From Cronobacter condimenti 1330 (lineage in GTDB: Bacteria; Pseudomonadota; Gammaproteobacteria; Enterobacterales; Enterobacteriaceae): a DNA stretch of 64,000 nucleotides. The number at the start of each line of letters is the position of its first letter. The stretch's first letter is position 1. Both the position numbers and the translations under genes were made by a program. Shown here piece after piece: positions 1-9,384 of this stretch. The notes beneath the pieces are model-generated. The model was not told the DNA's origin, did not search any database, and saw only the letters and a list, made by a program, of their open reading frames with translations. The stretch spans positions 3,286,001 to 3,350,000 of the forward strand of contig NZ_CP012264.1 of the NCBI RefSeq assembly GCF_001277255.1. The letters are read 5' to 3'.

Positions 1-204
1 GTCGCTGATGAACGCCGCGGCAAAATGCGCTTTGTGAAAGTGAACACCGAAGCAGAGCAGGCCCTGAGCGCCCGTTTTCGTATCCGCAGCATTCCGACCA
101 TCATGATGTTTAAAAATGGCCAAATGGTGGACATGCTCAACGGCGCCGTGCCGAAAGCGCCTTTCGACAGCTGGCTGAACGAAGCCGTCAACGAAGCCGT
201 CTGA
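1..204 (+). CDS. trxC: Thioredoxin 2, C-terminal part (partial at window start)
   Basis: This is the last 67 codons of a gene whose start lies before the window. The frame is open from base 1 and stops at TGA 202-204. The residues match the C-terminal half of a thioredoxin fold: an FRIRSIPTIMMFKNG stretch with the conserved cis-Pro of RSIPT, then a final amphipathic helix. The active-site CxxC and the N-terminal zinc-binding cysteines that mark TrxC are outside the window. Assignment to TrxC rather than TrxA rests on the downstream neighbour tapT, as in E. coli, and on the sequence. TrxC is a cytosolic disulfide reductase. Its stop codon is 65 bases before the tapT start. Confidence 0.9.
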   Translation, partial: VADERRGKMRFVKVNTEAEQALSARFRIRSIPTIMMFKNGQMVDMLNGAVPKAPFDSWLNEAVNEAV

Positions 205-269
205 TGCTACGGGGCGCCGCTTGTGCCCCGTGGTTCCCTCTGCGACAATGGCGTTTTTGCCGACTCTCC

Positions 270-971
270 ATGACTGAAAACGCCGTTCTTCGCCTGCGCG
301 CCGAGCGCCTGGCGCGCGCCACTCGCCCTTTTCTCGCCCGCGGTAACCGCGTACGACGCTGCCAGCGTTGTCTGCTGCCGATGGCCCATTGTTTATGCGA
401 CACGCTGCAACCCCAGCAGGCCCGCAGCCGTTTCTGTCTGGTGATGTTCGACACCGAGCCGATGAAACCGAGCAATACCGGGCGTTTGATCGCTGACATT
501 CTGCCGGATACCGCGGCGTTCCAGTGGTCGCGTACCGAACCGCCCGCCGCACTGCTGGAGATGGTCGCCAATCCCGATTTTCAGCCGATGGTGGTGTTTC
601 CGGCCTCTTATGCGGATCCGGGCCGTGAAGTGCTGAGCGTTTCGCCACGCACCGGCAAGCCGCCGCTGTTTATTATGCTCGACGGCACCTGGACCGAAGC
701 GCGCAAAATGTTTCGCAAAAGCCCGTATCTTGATGCGCTGCCGGTTATCTCCGTGGATTTAACGCGGGTGTCGGCCTATCAGCTACGCGAAGCGCACGCC
801 GACGGCCAGTACTGCACGGCAGAAGTGGCGATAGCGCTGCTGGACGGCGCGGGCGACACGGCGGCGGCGCAAGGCTTAAGCGAGCACTTCGCGCTGTTTC
901 GTGAGCGTTATCTTGCCGGTAAACCTCATCATCAGGGCAGCATCACAGCAGCGCAGGCAGAAAGCGTTTAA
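270..971 (+). CDS. tapT: tRNA-uridine aminocarboxypropyltransferase (DTW family)
   Basis: This 233-residue protein is the homologue of E. coli YfiP/TapT, which installs the 3-amino-3-carboxypropyl group (acp3U) at position 47 of tRNA using S-adenosylmethionine. A cysteine cluster near residues 29-42 (CQRCLLP...CLC) and the family DxTW signature (DGTWTEARKMF) are both visible. The frame is open further upstream, to an ATG that overlaps the trxC stop. I place the start at the ATG at 270 because the protein then begins MTENAVLRLRAERLARATRP, collinear with E. coli. It lies 33 bases before pat on the same strand, so the two are probably co-transcribed. Confidence 0.92.
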   Translation: MTENAVLRLRAERLARATRPFLARGNRVRRCQRCLLPMAHCLCDTLQPQQARSRFCLVMFDTEPMKPSNTGRLIADILPDTAAFQWSRTEPPAALLEMVANPDFQPMVVFPASYADPGREVLSVSPRTGKPPLFIMLDGTWTEARKMFRKSPYLDALPVISVDLTRVSAYQLREAHADGQYCTAEVAIALLDGAGDTAAAQGLSEHFALFRERYLAGKPHHQGSITAAQAESV

Positions 972-1004
972 AATCATCAGTTCACTTCGACGCCGGAGGA
1001 AATG

Positions 1005-3665
1005 ATGAGCCAACGTGGCCTGGAAGCACTGTTACGACCGAAATCGATAGCCGTCGTCGGCGCATCAATGAAACCCGATCGCGCGGGGTTTCTGATGATG
1101 CGCAATTTGCTGGCAGGCGGCTTTAGCGGGCCTATCCTCCCGGTCACGCCCGCCTGGAAAGCGGTCTGCGGCGTACTGGCCTGGCCTGATGTCGCAAGCC
1201 TGCCGTTTACGCCCGACCTTGCTGTACTTTGCACCCACGCGACGCGCAATCTGGCATTGCTGGAGGCGCTTGACGAGAGAGGGTGTAAAACCTGTCTTGT
1301 GCTCTCTTCTCCACCGGAACAACATGCCGAGCTACTGGCATGCGCGGCGCGCTTTCAGATGCGTCTGCTCGGCCCGAACAGCCTGGGGCTGCTGGCGCCG
1401 TGGCAGGGACTGAACGCGAGCTTCTCGCCAGTGCCAATCCGCAAGGGCAAGCTCGCGTTTATTTCGCAGTCTGCGGCAGTCTCCAATACCATTCTTGACT
1501 GGGCGCAGCAGCGTCAGTTGGGTTTCTCCTGGTTTATCGCGCTTGGCGACAGCCTGGATATCGACGTCGATGAGTTACTTGATTACCTGGCGCGTGACAG
1601 CAAAACCAGCGCCATTCTGCTCTATCTCGAACAACTGAGCGACGCGCGGCGTTTTGTCTCGGCCGCACGCAGCGCCTCGCGCAATAAACCGATTCTGGTT
1701 ATCAAAAGTGGTCGCAGCCCCAGTGCAAGACGCCTGCTCAATACGCACGCCGGGCTGGACGCGGCGTGGGACGCTGCCATTCAGCGCGCCGGTCTGCTGC
1801 GCGTGCAGGATACCCATGAGCTTTTCTCGGCGGTAGAAACTTTAAGCCATATGCGCCCGCTGCGCGGCGAGCGGCTGATGATAGTCAGCAACGGTGCCGC
1901 GCCGGCTGCGCTGGCGCTGGATGAGCTCTGGTTGCGCCAGGGCAAACTTGCCACACTTGATGACGCGATGCTCACGCGCCTGCAACAACAATTGCCGGAA
2001 GGCATCCGCGCGGGCAATCCACTCGATCTGCGCGACGACGCTACGCCTGCACGCTATCTGAAAACCATCGAAGCGCTGCTGGAAAGTCACGATTTTGATG
2101 CGCTGATGGTGATCCACTCCCCCAGCGCGGCCGCGCCCGGCAGTGAAAGCGCCCGTGCGTTGATTGAGCTTTTTAACCGCCATCCACGAGGAAAGTACGT
2201 AACGCTTATTACCAACTGGGGCGGCGAGTATTCGTCCCAGGAGGCACGTCATCTCTTCAGCGAAGCGGGCATTCCGACCTATCGTACGCCGGAAGGTGCC
2301 GTCACGGCTTTTATGCATATGGTGGAATACCGCCGTAACCAGAAACAGTTGCGCGAAACGCCGGCGCTGCCGGCGACGCTCACGGCGGATACCGCTCAGG
2401 CGCACCGGCTGTTGCAGCAGGCGTGCGCCGACGGCGTGTCGCAACTCGACACCCATGAAGTGCGCCCGATACTGGAAGCTTACGGCCTGCAAACGCTGCC
2501 GACCTGGATTGCAGGCGACAGCGCCGAAGCGGTACATATTGCTGAACAGATCGGCTACCCCGTAGCGCTGAAACTGCGCTCGCCGGATATTCCGCATAAA
2601 TCGGAGGTTCAGGGCGTGATGCTGTATCTGCGCACCGCACATGAGGTGCAGCGCGCGGCAGATGCGATGCTTGACCGGGTGAAAATGGCATGGCCCCAGG
2701 CGCGCATTCATGGCCTGCTGGTACAGAGCATGGCGAACCGCGCAGGCGCGCAGGAGTTACGGGTGGTCGTTGAGCACGATCCTGTGTTCGGGCCGCTGAT
2801 TATGCTCGGCGAAGGCGGCGTGGAGTGGCGAGCAGAAGAACAAGCGGCGGTGGCGCTGCCGCCGCTGAATATGAATCTGGCGCGCTATCTGGTTATTCAG
2901 GCTATCAAAAGCGGCAAGATACGCGGACGCAGCGCGTTGCGCCCGCTCGATATTCCAGGGTTAAGCCAGTTGCTGGTGCGGGTTTCTAACCTGGTCGTGG
3001 ATTGCCCGGAAATCGCGCGACTTGATATTCACCCACTGCTTGCCTCAGGCGGTGAATTCACCGCGCTTGACGTGACGCTGCAACTCGAACCCTTTAGCGG
3101 TGACGCGGACGCCCGACTGGCGGTTCGCCCCTATCCGCATCGTTTAGAAGAGTGGGTGGCGCTTAAAAACGGCGAGCGCTGTTTGTTCCGCCCGATCCTT
3201 CCTGAGGATGAACCTCAACTGCAACGTTTTATCTCACAGGTGACAAAAGAGGATCTTTATTACCGTTACTTTAGCGAGATCAATGAATTTACCCATGATG
3301 ATTTAGCCAATATGACCCAGATCGACTACGATCGAGAAATGGCCTTTGTGGCGGTGCGTCAGCAGGCGGACAGCGAGGAGATCATCGGCGTCACCCGCGC
3401 GATTTCCGACCCCGACAATATTGATGCTGAGTTCGCCGTTCTGGTCCGCTCCGATTTAAAAGGGCTTGGCCTGGGGCGTCGGCTGCTGGAAAAGCTTATC
3501 GCCTATACCCGCGATCACGGCCTGTCGCGGCTAAACGGCATCACGATGCCGCATAATCAGGGTATGGTGGCGCTCGCCCGCAAGCTTGGGTTTAGCGTCA
3601 ATATTCAGCTCGATGAAGGCATTGTCGGACTGAGCCTCGCGCTGAATAAACCGGCCGATTCGTGA
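1005..3665 (+). CDS. pat: Protein lysine acetyltransferase Pat (PatZ/YfiQ)
   Basis: This is a large two-part enzyme of 886 residues, the family length. The first ~700 residues resemble ADP-forming acyl-CoA synthetases: an N-terminal CoA-binding Rossmann part (SIAVVGASMKPDRAG) and an ATP-grasp-like region. The last ~170 residues form a GNAT acetyltransferase domain with an acetyl-CoA loop (LKGLGLGRRLLEKL). Pat acetylates lysines of metabolic enzymes such as acetyl-CoA synthetase and thereby inactivates them. Two ATG codons are adjacent (1002 and 1005). The second is chosen because the GGAGGA at 995-1000 is better spaced and the protein then starts MSQRGLEALL as in E. coli. Confidence 0.95.
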   Translation: MSQRGLEALLRPKSIAVVGASMKPDRAGFLMMRNLLAGGFSGPILPVTPAWKAVCGVLAWPDVASLPFTPDLAVLCTHATRNLALLEALDERGCKTCLVLSSPPEQHAELLACAARFQMRLLGPNSLGLLAPWQGLNASFSPVPIRKGKLAFISQSAAVSNTILDWAQQRQLGFSWFIALGDSLDIDVDELLDYLARDSKTSAILLYLEQLSDARRFVSAARSASRNKPILVIKSGRSPSARRLLNTHAGLDAAWDAAIQRAGLLRVQDTHELFSAVETLSHMRPLRGERLMIVSNGAAPAALALDELWLRQGKLATLDDAMLTRLQQQLPEGIRAGNPLDLRDDATPARYLKTIEALLESHDFDALMVIHSPSAAAPGSESARALIELFNRHPRGKYVTLITNWGGEYSSQEARHLFSEAGIPTYRTPEGAVTAFMHMVEYRRNQKQLRETPALPATLTADTAQAHRLLQQACADGVSQLDTHEVRPILEAYGLQTLPTWIAGDSAEAVHIAEQIGYPVALKLRSPDIPHKSEVQGVMLYLRTAHEVQRAADAMLDRVKMAWPQARIHGLLVQSMANRAGAQELRVVVEHDPVFGPLIMLGEGGVEWRAEEQAAVALPPLNMNLARYLVIQAIKSGKIRGRSALRPLDIPGLSQLLVRVSNLVVDCPEIARLDIHPLLASGGEFTALDVTLQLEPFSGDADARLAVRPYPHRLEEWVALKNGERCLFRPILPEDEPQLQRFISQVTKEDLYYRYFSEINEFTHDDLANMTQIDYDREMAFVAVRQQADSEEIIGVTRAISDPDNIDAEFAVLVRSDLKGLGLGRRLLEKLIAYTRDHGLSRLNGITMPHNQGMVALARKLGFSVNIQLDEGIVGLSLALNKPADS

Positions 3666-3682
3666 GTAAGGTACTGGAAATG

Positions 3683-3711
3683 TTGACCACATTTTTGGAC
3701 AGTAATGGTAT
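3683..3711 (+). promoter_or_regulatory. Candidate sigma-70 promoter of pssA
   Basis: TTGACC at 3683-3688 and TGGTAT at 3706-3711 are separated by 17 bases, about 70 bases before the pssA start. The -35 is 5/6 and the -10 is weaker. It was assigned by eye and is the best match in the 112-base gap between pat and pssA. Confidence 0.45.
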
Positions 3712-3777
3712 TATCGTCCGCTTCAGTCGTCTGCATTGCACAGAAGACCATCCACTTCAGAGAAGATATGCACTGTG

Positions 3778-5133
3778 ATGTTGTCAAAATTTAAACGCAA
3801 CAAACATCAACAACACCTTGCCCAACTACCGAAGCTTTCTCAGTCAGTTGATGATGTCGCGTTCTATTTCTCCCCCGCCGATTTCCGCAAAACGTTGCTG
3901 GAAAAGATAGCCACGGCGACTACGCGTATCTGCATTATCGCGCTTTATCTTGAGCAGGACGATGGCGGCAAAGGCGTGATGTCGGCGCTTTATGACGCCA
4001 AACGCCAGCGCCCCGAGCTTGACATCAGCGTGATGGTCGACTGGCATCGTGCGCAGCGCGGACGCATCGGCGCTGAAGCCTCTAACACCAATGCCGACTG
4101 GTATTGCCGTATGGCGCAGGAAAATCCTGGCGTCAGCGTGCCGGTGTATGGCGTGCCGGTGAATACCCGTGAAGCGCTGGGCGTGCTGCATTTCAAAGGC
4201 TTTATCATTGATGACAGCGTGTTTTACAGTGGAGCCAGCCTGAACGACGTTTATCTGCACCAGCATGATAAATACCGTTATGACCGCTACCACTGTATCC
4301 GCAACGCGAAACTGGCCGACGTGATGCACGACTGGGCGCGTAACCAGCTGATGAACGGCCATGCGGTAAACCGACTCGATAATCCGGATCGCCCGAAAAG
4401 CCCCGAGATCAAAAACGACATTCGTCAGTTTCGTCACGCGCTGCGCGATGCCGGTTACCACTTTCAGGGTGACGCCGATAACGACCAGCTGGCCGTCACG
4501 CCACTGGTAGGGCTTGGCAAATCCAGTCCGCTGAATAAAGCGATTTTCCATCTGATGCCCTGCGCCGAAGAGAAGCTGGTTATCTGCACACCGTACTTCA
4601 ACCTTCCGGCGGTGCTGGTGCGCAATATCATCGGGCTTCTTCGCGATGGCAAAAAAGTGGAAATCATCGTTGGCGACAAGACCGCGAACGACTTTTACAT
4701 TCCTGAAGATCAGCCGTTTAAGATAATCGGCGCGCTGCCGTATCTCTATGAGATCAATCTGCGCCGCTTCTTAAGCCGCCTGCAATATTACGTTAACACC
4801 GATCAACTGGTGGTGCGCCTGTGGAAAGATGGCGATAACAGCTACCATCTCAAAGGCATGTGGGTGGACAACGAATGGATGTTGCTGACCGGCAACAACC
4901 TGAACCCGCGCGCCTGGCGTCTTGATCTGGAAAACGCAATCCTGATCCACGATCCGAAGCAGGAGCTTGCCGCCCAGCGCGATCGTGAACTGGAGACCAT
5001 CCGCACGCATACCACGGTCGTGAAACACTATCGTGACCTGCAAAGCATCGCGGATTATCCGGTGAAAGTGCGTAAGCTTATTCGCCGCCTGCGCCGTATC
5101 CGTATCGATCGTCTGATCAGCCGTATTCTCTGA
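3778..5133 (+). CDS. pssA: CDP-diacylglycerol--serine O-phosphatidyltransferase
   Basis: Phosphatidylserine synthase makes phosphatidylserine from CDP-diacylglycerol and serine, the committed step to phosphatidylethanolamine. The 451 residues equal the E. coli length. It belongs to the phospholipase D superfamily, and two HKD-type motifs are visible: HFKGFIIDDS in the first half and HLKGMWVDNEW near residue 360. No transmembrane helix is apparent, which fits a peripheral enzyme. The start at 3778 gives MLSKFKRNKHQQH as in E. coli; the frame is open 14 codons further upstream. A hairpin terminator follows directly. Confidence 0.97.
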   Translation: MLSKFKRNKHQQHLAQLPKLSQSVDDVAFYFSPADFRKTLLEKIATATTRICIIALYLEQDDGGKGVMSALYDAKRQRPELDISVMVDWHRAQRGRIGAEASNTNADWYCRMAQENPGVSVPVYGVPVNTREALGVLHFKGFIIDDSVFYSGASLNDVYLHQHDKYRYDRYHCIRNAKLADVMHDWARNQLMNGHAVNRLDNPDRPKSPEIKNDIRQFRHALRDAGYHFQGDADNDQLAVTPLVGLGKSSPLNKAIFHLMPCAEEKLVICTPYFNLPAVLVRNIIGLLRDGKKVEIIVGDKTANDFYIPEDQPFKIIGALPYLYEINLRRFLSRLQYYVNTDQLVVRLWKDGDNSYHLKGMWVDNEWMLLTGNNLNPRAWRLDLENAILIHDPKQELAAQRDRELETIRTHTTVVKHYRDLQSIADYPVKVRKLIRRLRRIRIDRLISRIL

Positions 5134-5150
5134 CACTCGTCGCTTAACGA

Positions 5151-5174
5151 AGCCCTGCACTGCAGGGCTTTTTT
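5151..5174 (+). terminator. Rho-independent terminator after pssA
   Basis: The 7-bp stem AGCCCTG/CAGGGCT (5151-5157 with 5163-5169) is followed by a run of six T. It sits 17 bases after the pssA stop and ends just before the yfiM ribosome-binding site. Confidence 0.85.
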
Positions 5175-5186
5175 ATGGAGAACACT

Positions 5187-5510
5187 ATGCGCGTACTGCT
5201 GCTCCCCTTCCTGTTAACCCTGGCCGGCTGTAGCCATATGGCGCAGGATAGCTGGTCTGGTCAGGATAAAGCCCAGCACTTTTTAGGCTCGGCGCTGCTC
5301 TCCGCCGCCGGGAATGAATATGCGCAGCGTCAGGGTCATTCGCCAGACCGCGCCGCCGCATTCGGCCTGATGTTTTCGGTTTCACTTGGGATGACAAAAG
5401 AACTGTGGGACAGCCGCCCTGCAGGGAGCGGCTGGAGCTGGAAGGATCTCGCCTGGGATGTCGCGGGCGCAGGCGCCGGTTATGCCGTCTGGCAGATGGC
5501 AGAGCACTAA
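5187..5510 (+). CDS. yfiM: Small lipoprotein YfiM
   Basis: This is a 107-residue lipoprotein of unknown function, the homologue of E. coli YfiM. It has a short lipoprotein signal peptide ending in the lipobox LAGC, with Cys15 as the acylated residue. Ser at +2 predicts outer-membrane sorting. The mature part contains a conserved QDKAQHFLGSALLS stretch. The ATG at 5187 is preferred over one at 5175 because the GGAG at 5177-5180 then serves as the ribosome-binding site and the signal peptide starts correctly. The 3' end overlaps the convergent kgtP end by 4 bases. Confidence 0.88.
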   Translation: MRVLLLPFLLTLAGCSHMAQDSWSGQDKAQHFLGSALLSAAGNEYAQRQGHSPDRAAAFGLMFSVSLGMTKELWDSRPAGSGWSWKDLAWDVAGAGAGYAVWQMAEH

Positions 5511-6808
5511 AGCCGCATGCCTTTTCCTTTGCTATGCAACTTAAGCGAGACCAGAAACGCGACCGCTCCCATCGCTGACACATACCAGAAAAATGCCGTC
5601 TCCGAGCCGAGCGCTTTTAGGGATAACGCGACATATTCCGCCGAACCGCCAAAGAGCGCATTGGCGACGGCGTAGGAGAGCCCGACGCCCAGCGCGCGCA
5701 CCTGCGCCGGGAACATTTCAGCCTTCACGATACCGCTGATGGAGGTATAAAAGCTTACGATAAGCAGCGCCAGCATCACTAACCCAAACGCCGCCAGCGG
5801 TGAGCTGACATTTTGCAGCGCCATCAGGATGGGCACAGTGCAAAGCGTTGCAAGTGCGCTGAAGCATAGCATTGAGCTGCGGCGGCCAATACGGTCAGAG
5901 AGCGCGCCAAAAAAAGGCTGTAACAGCATGAACACCAGCAGCGCGGCGGTCATCACCATACTCGCCGTATTCGCATGCATTCCCGCCGTGTTGACGAGAT
6001 ATTTCTGCATATACGTCGTGAACGTGTAGAAGCTCAGTGAACCGGCCGCGGTAAACCCGAGAACCATCATAAATGCCCGTCGGTTACGCCACAGGCCCTT
6101 CATCGAGCCGGCTTCTTTGAGCGCGCGGGTTTCCTGCTGTGAGGTTTCCTCCAGCGAGCGGCGAAGCCAGAGTGCCACCACCGCCAGCACCGCGCCGAGC
6201 GCGAACGGAATGCGCCAGCCCCAGGCGCGCAAATCCGCATCGGATAAAACCTGCTGAAGAACCACGACAACCAGCAGCGCCATCAACTGACCGCCAATCA
6301 GGGTGACATACTGGAACGAGGCGTAAAACCCTTTGCGACCTTCAATCGCGACTTCGCTCATATAGGTCGCGCTGGTGCCATATTCACCGCCCACAGAAAG
6401 CCCCTGAAACAGACGCGCCAGTAAGAGCAGCAGCGGCGCCCAGGTGCCGATGACCGCGTAGCCCGGCAGACAGGCGATCACCAGCGAGCCAAAACACATC
6501 ATACAGACGGAAATCAGCATGGAGGTTTTGCGTCCGTGTTTATCGGCAATGTAACCAAAGAGCCAGCCGCCAATGGGACGCATCAAAAAACCGGCGGCAA
6601 AGATGCCCGCCGTTTGCAGCAGCTGCGTCGTACTGTTACCGGTGGGGAAAAAGATATGCGCAAAATAGAGCGAGCAGAACGAATAGACATAGAAGTCGAA
6701 CCACTCCACCAGGTTGCCTGACGAAGCACCGACAATGGCCCAGACCCGACGCCGGGTATCGCTTGCGGTCAGTGACGGTTTGTCCGCTCGCGTCGTAATT
6801 TCTGTCAT
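5507..6808 (-). CDS. kgtP: Alpha-ketoglutarate permease
   Basis: This 433-residue major facilitator superfamily symporter imports 2-oxoglutarate with protons. It is nearly collinear with E. coli KgtP (432 residues), with about 12 hydrophobic segments. The family loop motif GYIADKHGRK sits between helices 2 and 3, and the N-terminal GNLVEWFDFYVYSF segment is typical of the metabolite:H+ symporter branch. An AGGAG lies before the ATG at 6808. The gene converges on yfiM and overlaps its last 4 bases. No strong hairpin terminator was seen on this side. Confidence 0.96.
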   Translation of the reverse strand: MTEITTRADKPSLTASDTRRRVWAIVGASSGNLVEWFDFYVYSFCSLYFAHIFFPTGNSTTQLLQTAGIFAAGFLMRPIGGWLFGYIADKHGRKTSMLISVCMMCFGSLVIACLPGYAVIGTWAPLLLLLARLFQGLSVGGEYGTSATYMSEVAIEGRKGFYASFQYVTLIGGQLMALLVVVVLQQVLSDADLRAWGWRIPFALGAVLAVVALWLRRSLEETSQQETRALKEAGSMKGLWRNRRAFMMVLGFTAAGSLSFYTFTTYMQKYLVNTAGMHANTASMVMTAALLVFMLLQPFFGALSDRIGRRSSMLCFSALATLCTVPILMALQNVSSPLAAFGLVMLALLIVSFYTSISGIVKAEMFPAQVRALGVGLSYAVANALFGGSAEYVALSLKALGSETAFFWYVSAMGAVAFLVSLKLHSKGKGMRL

Positions 6809-6930
6809 TTTTTTCTCCTGATCCTGCCCTGGCGCACGCTGCTTTCAGGGCACTAAACGGCAACGAAATGCCGCAATGTTAACTTTATGTTAACAAAATT
6901 TCCGTGAGGGAACGGGAATTTTACGCTTCG

Positions 6931-7389
6931 CTAGCCCCACTTTTCCTGGTGCGCTTTTTTACGGCGTAAATAGTCTTCATCGGCCCGGATGCGATCCCAC
7001 CATCCCTTAAACACCGTCGCGGCTGCCGCTTTCACCGGATCGTTGCCGCGCGTATTGAGATTACGATCTTCATCGTACTTTTTACCGCCCTTGTAATTCG
7101 CATAGCGCCGGGCGCGCGTATAACCCATCTGAATGAATTTGCGCGCCATATCCATGCCTACGAAATCGTCCTTTTCGCGGTATTCCTCAAAGAGCTGATA
7201 GATTTTTTCTGCCGAGGTTTTGGCGCTTTCTTCATCTTTGTAACGCCAGTAAGGAAGGATTTCGCTCTTGTAAGGCTCAACCAGCAGTACACCCTGTTCA
7301 CCACGACCTACCTGATAGCGCTCCGGGTGCGCGCGAAAATCGATGCGAGAGAAATCCTGCTCGTAGTTAAACGTTTTGCTGGCCACCAT
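6931..7389 (-). CDS. DUF4385 family protein
   Basis: This 152-residue soluble protein is rich in aromatic and charged residues (YKSEILPYWRYKDEESA, RRYANYKGGKKYDE, FKGWWDRI) and matches the pattern of the DUF4385 family. No function is known for the family and none can be inferred from a motif. There is no signal peptide or membrane segment. The AAAGGAGGAGG before the ATG is a very strong ribosome-binding site, suggesting good expression. E. coli lacks it at this position, so it is part of an accessory pocket between kgtP and the rRNA operon. Confidence 0.75.
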   Translation of the reverse strand: MVASKTFNYEQDFSRIDFRAHPERYQVGRGEQGVLLVEPYKSEILPYWRYKDEESAKTSAEKIYQLFEEYREKDDFVGMDMARKFIQMGYTRARRYANYKGGKKYDEDRNLNTRGNDPVKAAAATVFKGWWDRIRADEDYLRRKKAHQEKWG

Positions 7390-7546
7390 AAAATGCCTCC
7401 TCCTTTTACGACTCGTATAACCATAGCAGGCTTCAGAGAACTCCCGCTTTTCGCTTACCGCCGCGAAGTGAACTACCCTTCAACAGGTTACCTTTCGAGC
7501 GCAGCTCAGGAGCTATGCGCATACTCACCTGACGCGAGGCACGATA

Positions 7547-9343
7547 ATGACGAAAAAAACCAGCGACTTTTTTGTAGAGCGACTTAAAGCGTGGGGCGTT
7601 ACCCGCATTTATGGCTATCCGGGCGACGGAATTAACGGCGTGCTGGGCGCGCTGCAGCGCGCCGATAAGGCAGGCGACGGCATTGAGTTTATCCAGGTTC
7701 GCCATGAAGAGATGGCGGCTTTTATGGCCTGCGCTCATGCTAAATTTACGGGGGAACCCGGCGTTTGCCTTTCTACCGGTGGGCCGGGTGCCACGCACCT
7801 GTTGACCGGCCTGTATGACGCGCAAATGGACCATATGCCAGTTATCGCTATTGCAGGCCAGGCGGAGGCGACGGCTCGCGGGGCTACGTACCAGCAGGAG
7901 CTTAACCTCGATCGCGTTTTCAGCGATGTGGCAAGCTTTGTCCAGGAGGCGGCGACGCCTGCACAATTACGTCATCTGGTAGATCGCGGCGTGCGAATAG
8001 CGAAAGCCAATAATGGGGTGACGGTGTTGATCCTGCCAAAAGATATTCAGGATGAGCCGTGGCAGGAGCCGGAACATGCGCATGGCTTTACGCATTCGGG
8101 GCCTGGCTATCAGCGTCCGCATGTGATCCCGCATCAGTATGACCTTCAGCGTGCTGCAGATATCCTCAATGACGGCAAAAAAGTGGCTATCCTGATTGGC
8201 GCGGGCGCGCGCGAAGCGGCTGTCGAAGTGGTGCAGACGGCGAATCTGCTCGGTGCGGGTGTCGCCAAGGCGCTTCTGGGTAAAGACGTGCTGCCCGATG
8301 ATGCCCCCTTCGTAACCGGCTGTATCGGTCTGTTGGGCACCGAACCATCGTGGGACCTGATGCAGGACTGCGATACGTTACTGATGATAGGTACTGGATT
8401 CCCGTGGACCGAATTTCTGCCGAAAGAAGGCCAGGCGCGGGCAGTGCAGATTGATATTGATGCCTCAATGCTCGGCCTGCGCTACCCGGTAGAAGTGAAT
8501 CTGCACGGCGATGCCGTAAGTACGCTACAGGCGCTATTACCGCTGCTGAAGCGTAAAGAAGATCGCCACTGGCAGGAGAAGATAGCCGTTTCCGTCCAGG
8601 CGTGGTGGGAGAAAATAGAAGCGCGCGCGATGGCTAAAGCAAGCCCGGTCAATCCCCAGCGCGTGGTATGGGAGATGTCGCCGCTGCTGCCGGATAACGC
8701 AATAGTAACCTCGGATTCTGGCTCCTGCGCTAACTGGTTCGCCCGGGATTTCCGCGTAAAACAAGGACAGCGGGCGTCACTTTCAGGCGGACTGGCCTGT
8801 ATGGGCGCGGCGGTACCGTATGCTATTGCCGCGAAATTCGCCTTCTCAGGAAAACCGGTTGTGGCGCTGGTCGGCGATGGCGCGATGCAGATGAATAACA
8901 TGGCGGAGCTGATTACTATCCAGAAATACTGGCAGCGCTGGTCCGATCCTCGTCTTATTGTCTGCGTTTTTAATAATCAGGATCTCAACCAGGTTACATG
9001 GGAACAGCGCATTATGGAGGGCAATCCGCGTTTCGCTGCGACGCAGGATGTCCCTGACGTACCGTATGCGAAGTTTGCCGAGTCGATAGGGCTTAAAGGG
9101 ATTTATGTCGACGATCCGGAGCAGTTGCAGACCGCCTGGCAAGAGGCGCTGGCTGCTGACCGTCCGGTCGTGCTGGAAGTTAAAACCGATCCGGAAGTCG
9201 CTCCACTACCGCCGCACATTACCTTTGCCCAGGCGAAAGGCTTTATGTCATCGATGGCAAAAGGCGATCGCTCAACCGGAAAAGTGCTCGCGGATACCGC
9301 CAGCCAGGTACTCAACACTGTGTTACCAGGTAAAAAGGCGTAA
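7547..9343 (+). CDS. Thiamine-diphosphate-dependent enzyme of the POX/acetolactate synthase family
   Basis: This 598-residue protein has the three-domain architecture of the PoxB/IlvB superfamily. The N-terminal pyrimidine-binding domain includes the catalytic glutamate in RHEEMAAFMACAHAK. A middle Rossmann-like domain is followed by a C-terminal pyrophosphate domain whose GDGAMQMNN...NN pattern is the thiamine-diphosphate/Mg2+ motif. It resembles pyruvate oxidase (quinone) and B. subtilis YdaP-type proteins more than the anabolic acetolactate synthases. The substrate, perhaps pyruvate, is inferred and unproven. No membrane helix is seen. The start is supported by GAGG 7 bases upstream. The gene converges on an XRE regulator gene 41 bases away. 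Confidence 0.8.
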   Translation: MTKKTSDFFVERLKAWGVTRIYGYPGDGINGVLGALQRADKAGDGIEFIQVRHEEMAAFMACAHAKFTGEPGVCLSTGGPGATHLLTGLYDAQMDHMPVIAIAGQAEATARGATYQQELNLDRVFSDVASFVQEAATPAQLRHLVDRGVRIAKANNGVTVLILPKDIQDEPWQEPEHAHGFTHSGPGYQRPHVIPHQYDLQRAADILNDGKKVAILIGAGAREAAVEVVQTANLLGAGVAKALLGKDVLPDDAPFVTGCIGLLGTEPSWDLMQDCDTLLMIGTGFPWTEFLPKEGQARAVQIDIDASMLGLRYPVEVNLHGDAVSTLQALLPLLKRKEDRHWQEKIAVSVQAWWEKIEARAMAKASPVNPQRVVWEMSPLLPDNAIVTSDSGSCANWFARDFRVKQGQRASLSGGLACMGAAVPYAIAAKFAFSGKPVVALVGDGAMQMNNMAELITIQKYWQRWSDPRLIVCVFNNQDLNQVTWEQRIMEGNPRFAATQDVPDVPYAKFAESIGLKGIYVDDPEQLQTAWQEALAADRPVVLEVKTDPEVAPLPPHITFAQAKGFMSSMAKGDRSTGKVLADTASQVLNTVLPGKKA

Positions 9344-9349
9344 CGATAC

Positions 9350-9378
9350 GGCTCCTCAGCCAGCCTGACTGAGGAGCC
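9350..9378. terminator. Stem-loop between convergent genes
   Basis: A perfect 10-bp inverted repeat GGCTCCTCAG/CTGAGGAGCC with a 9-base loop lies between the convergent ends of the thiamine-diphosphate enzyme and the XRE regulator. There is no clear T-run on either side, so it would be a weak or factor-assisted bidirectional terminator. Confidence 0.5.
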
Positions 9379-9384
9379 AAAAGA

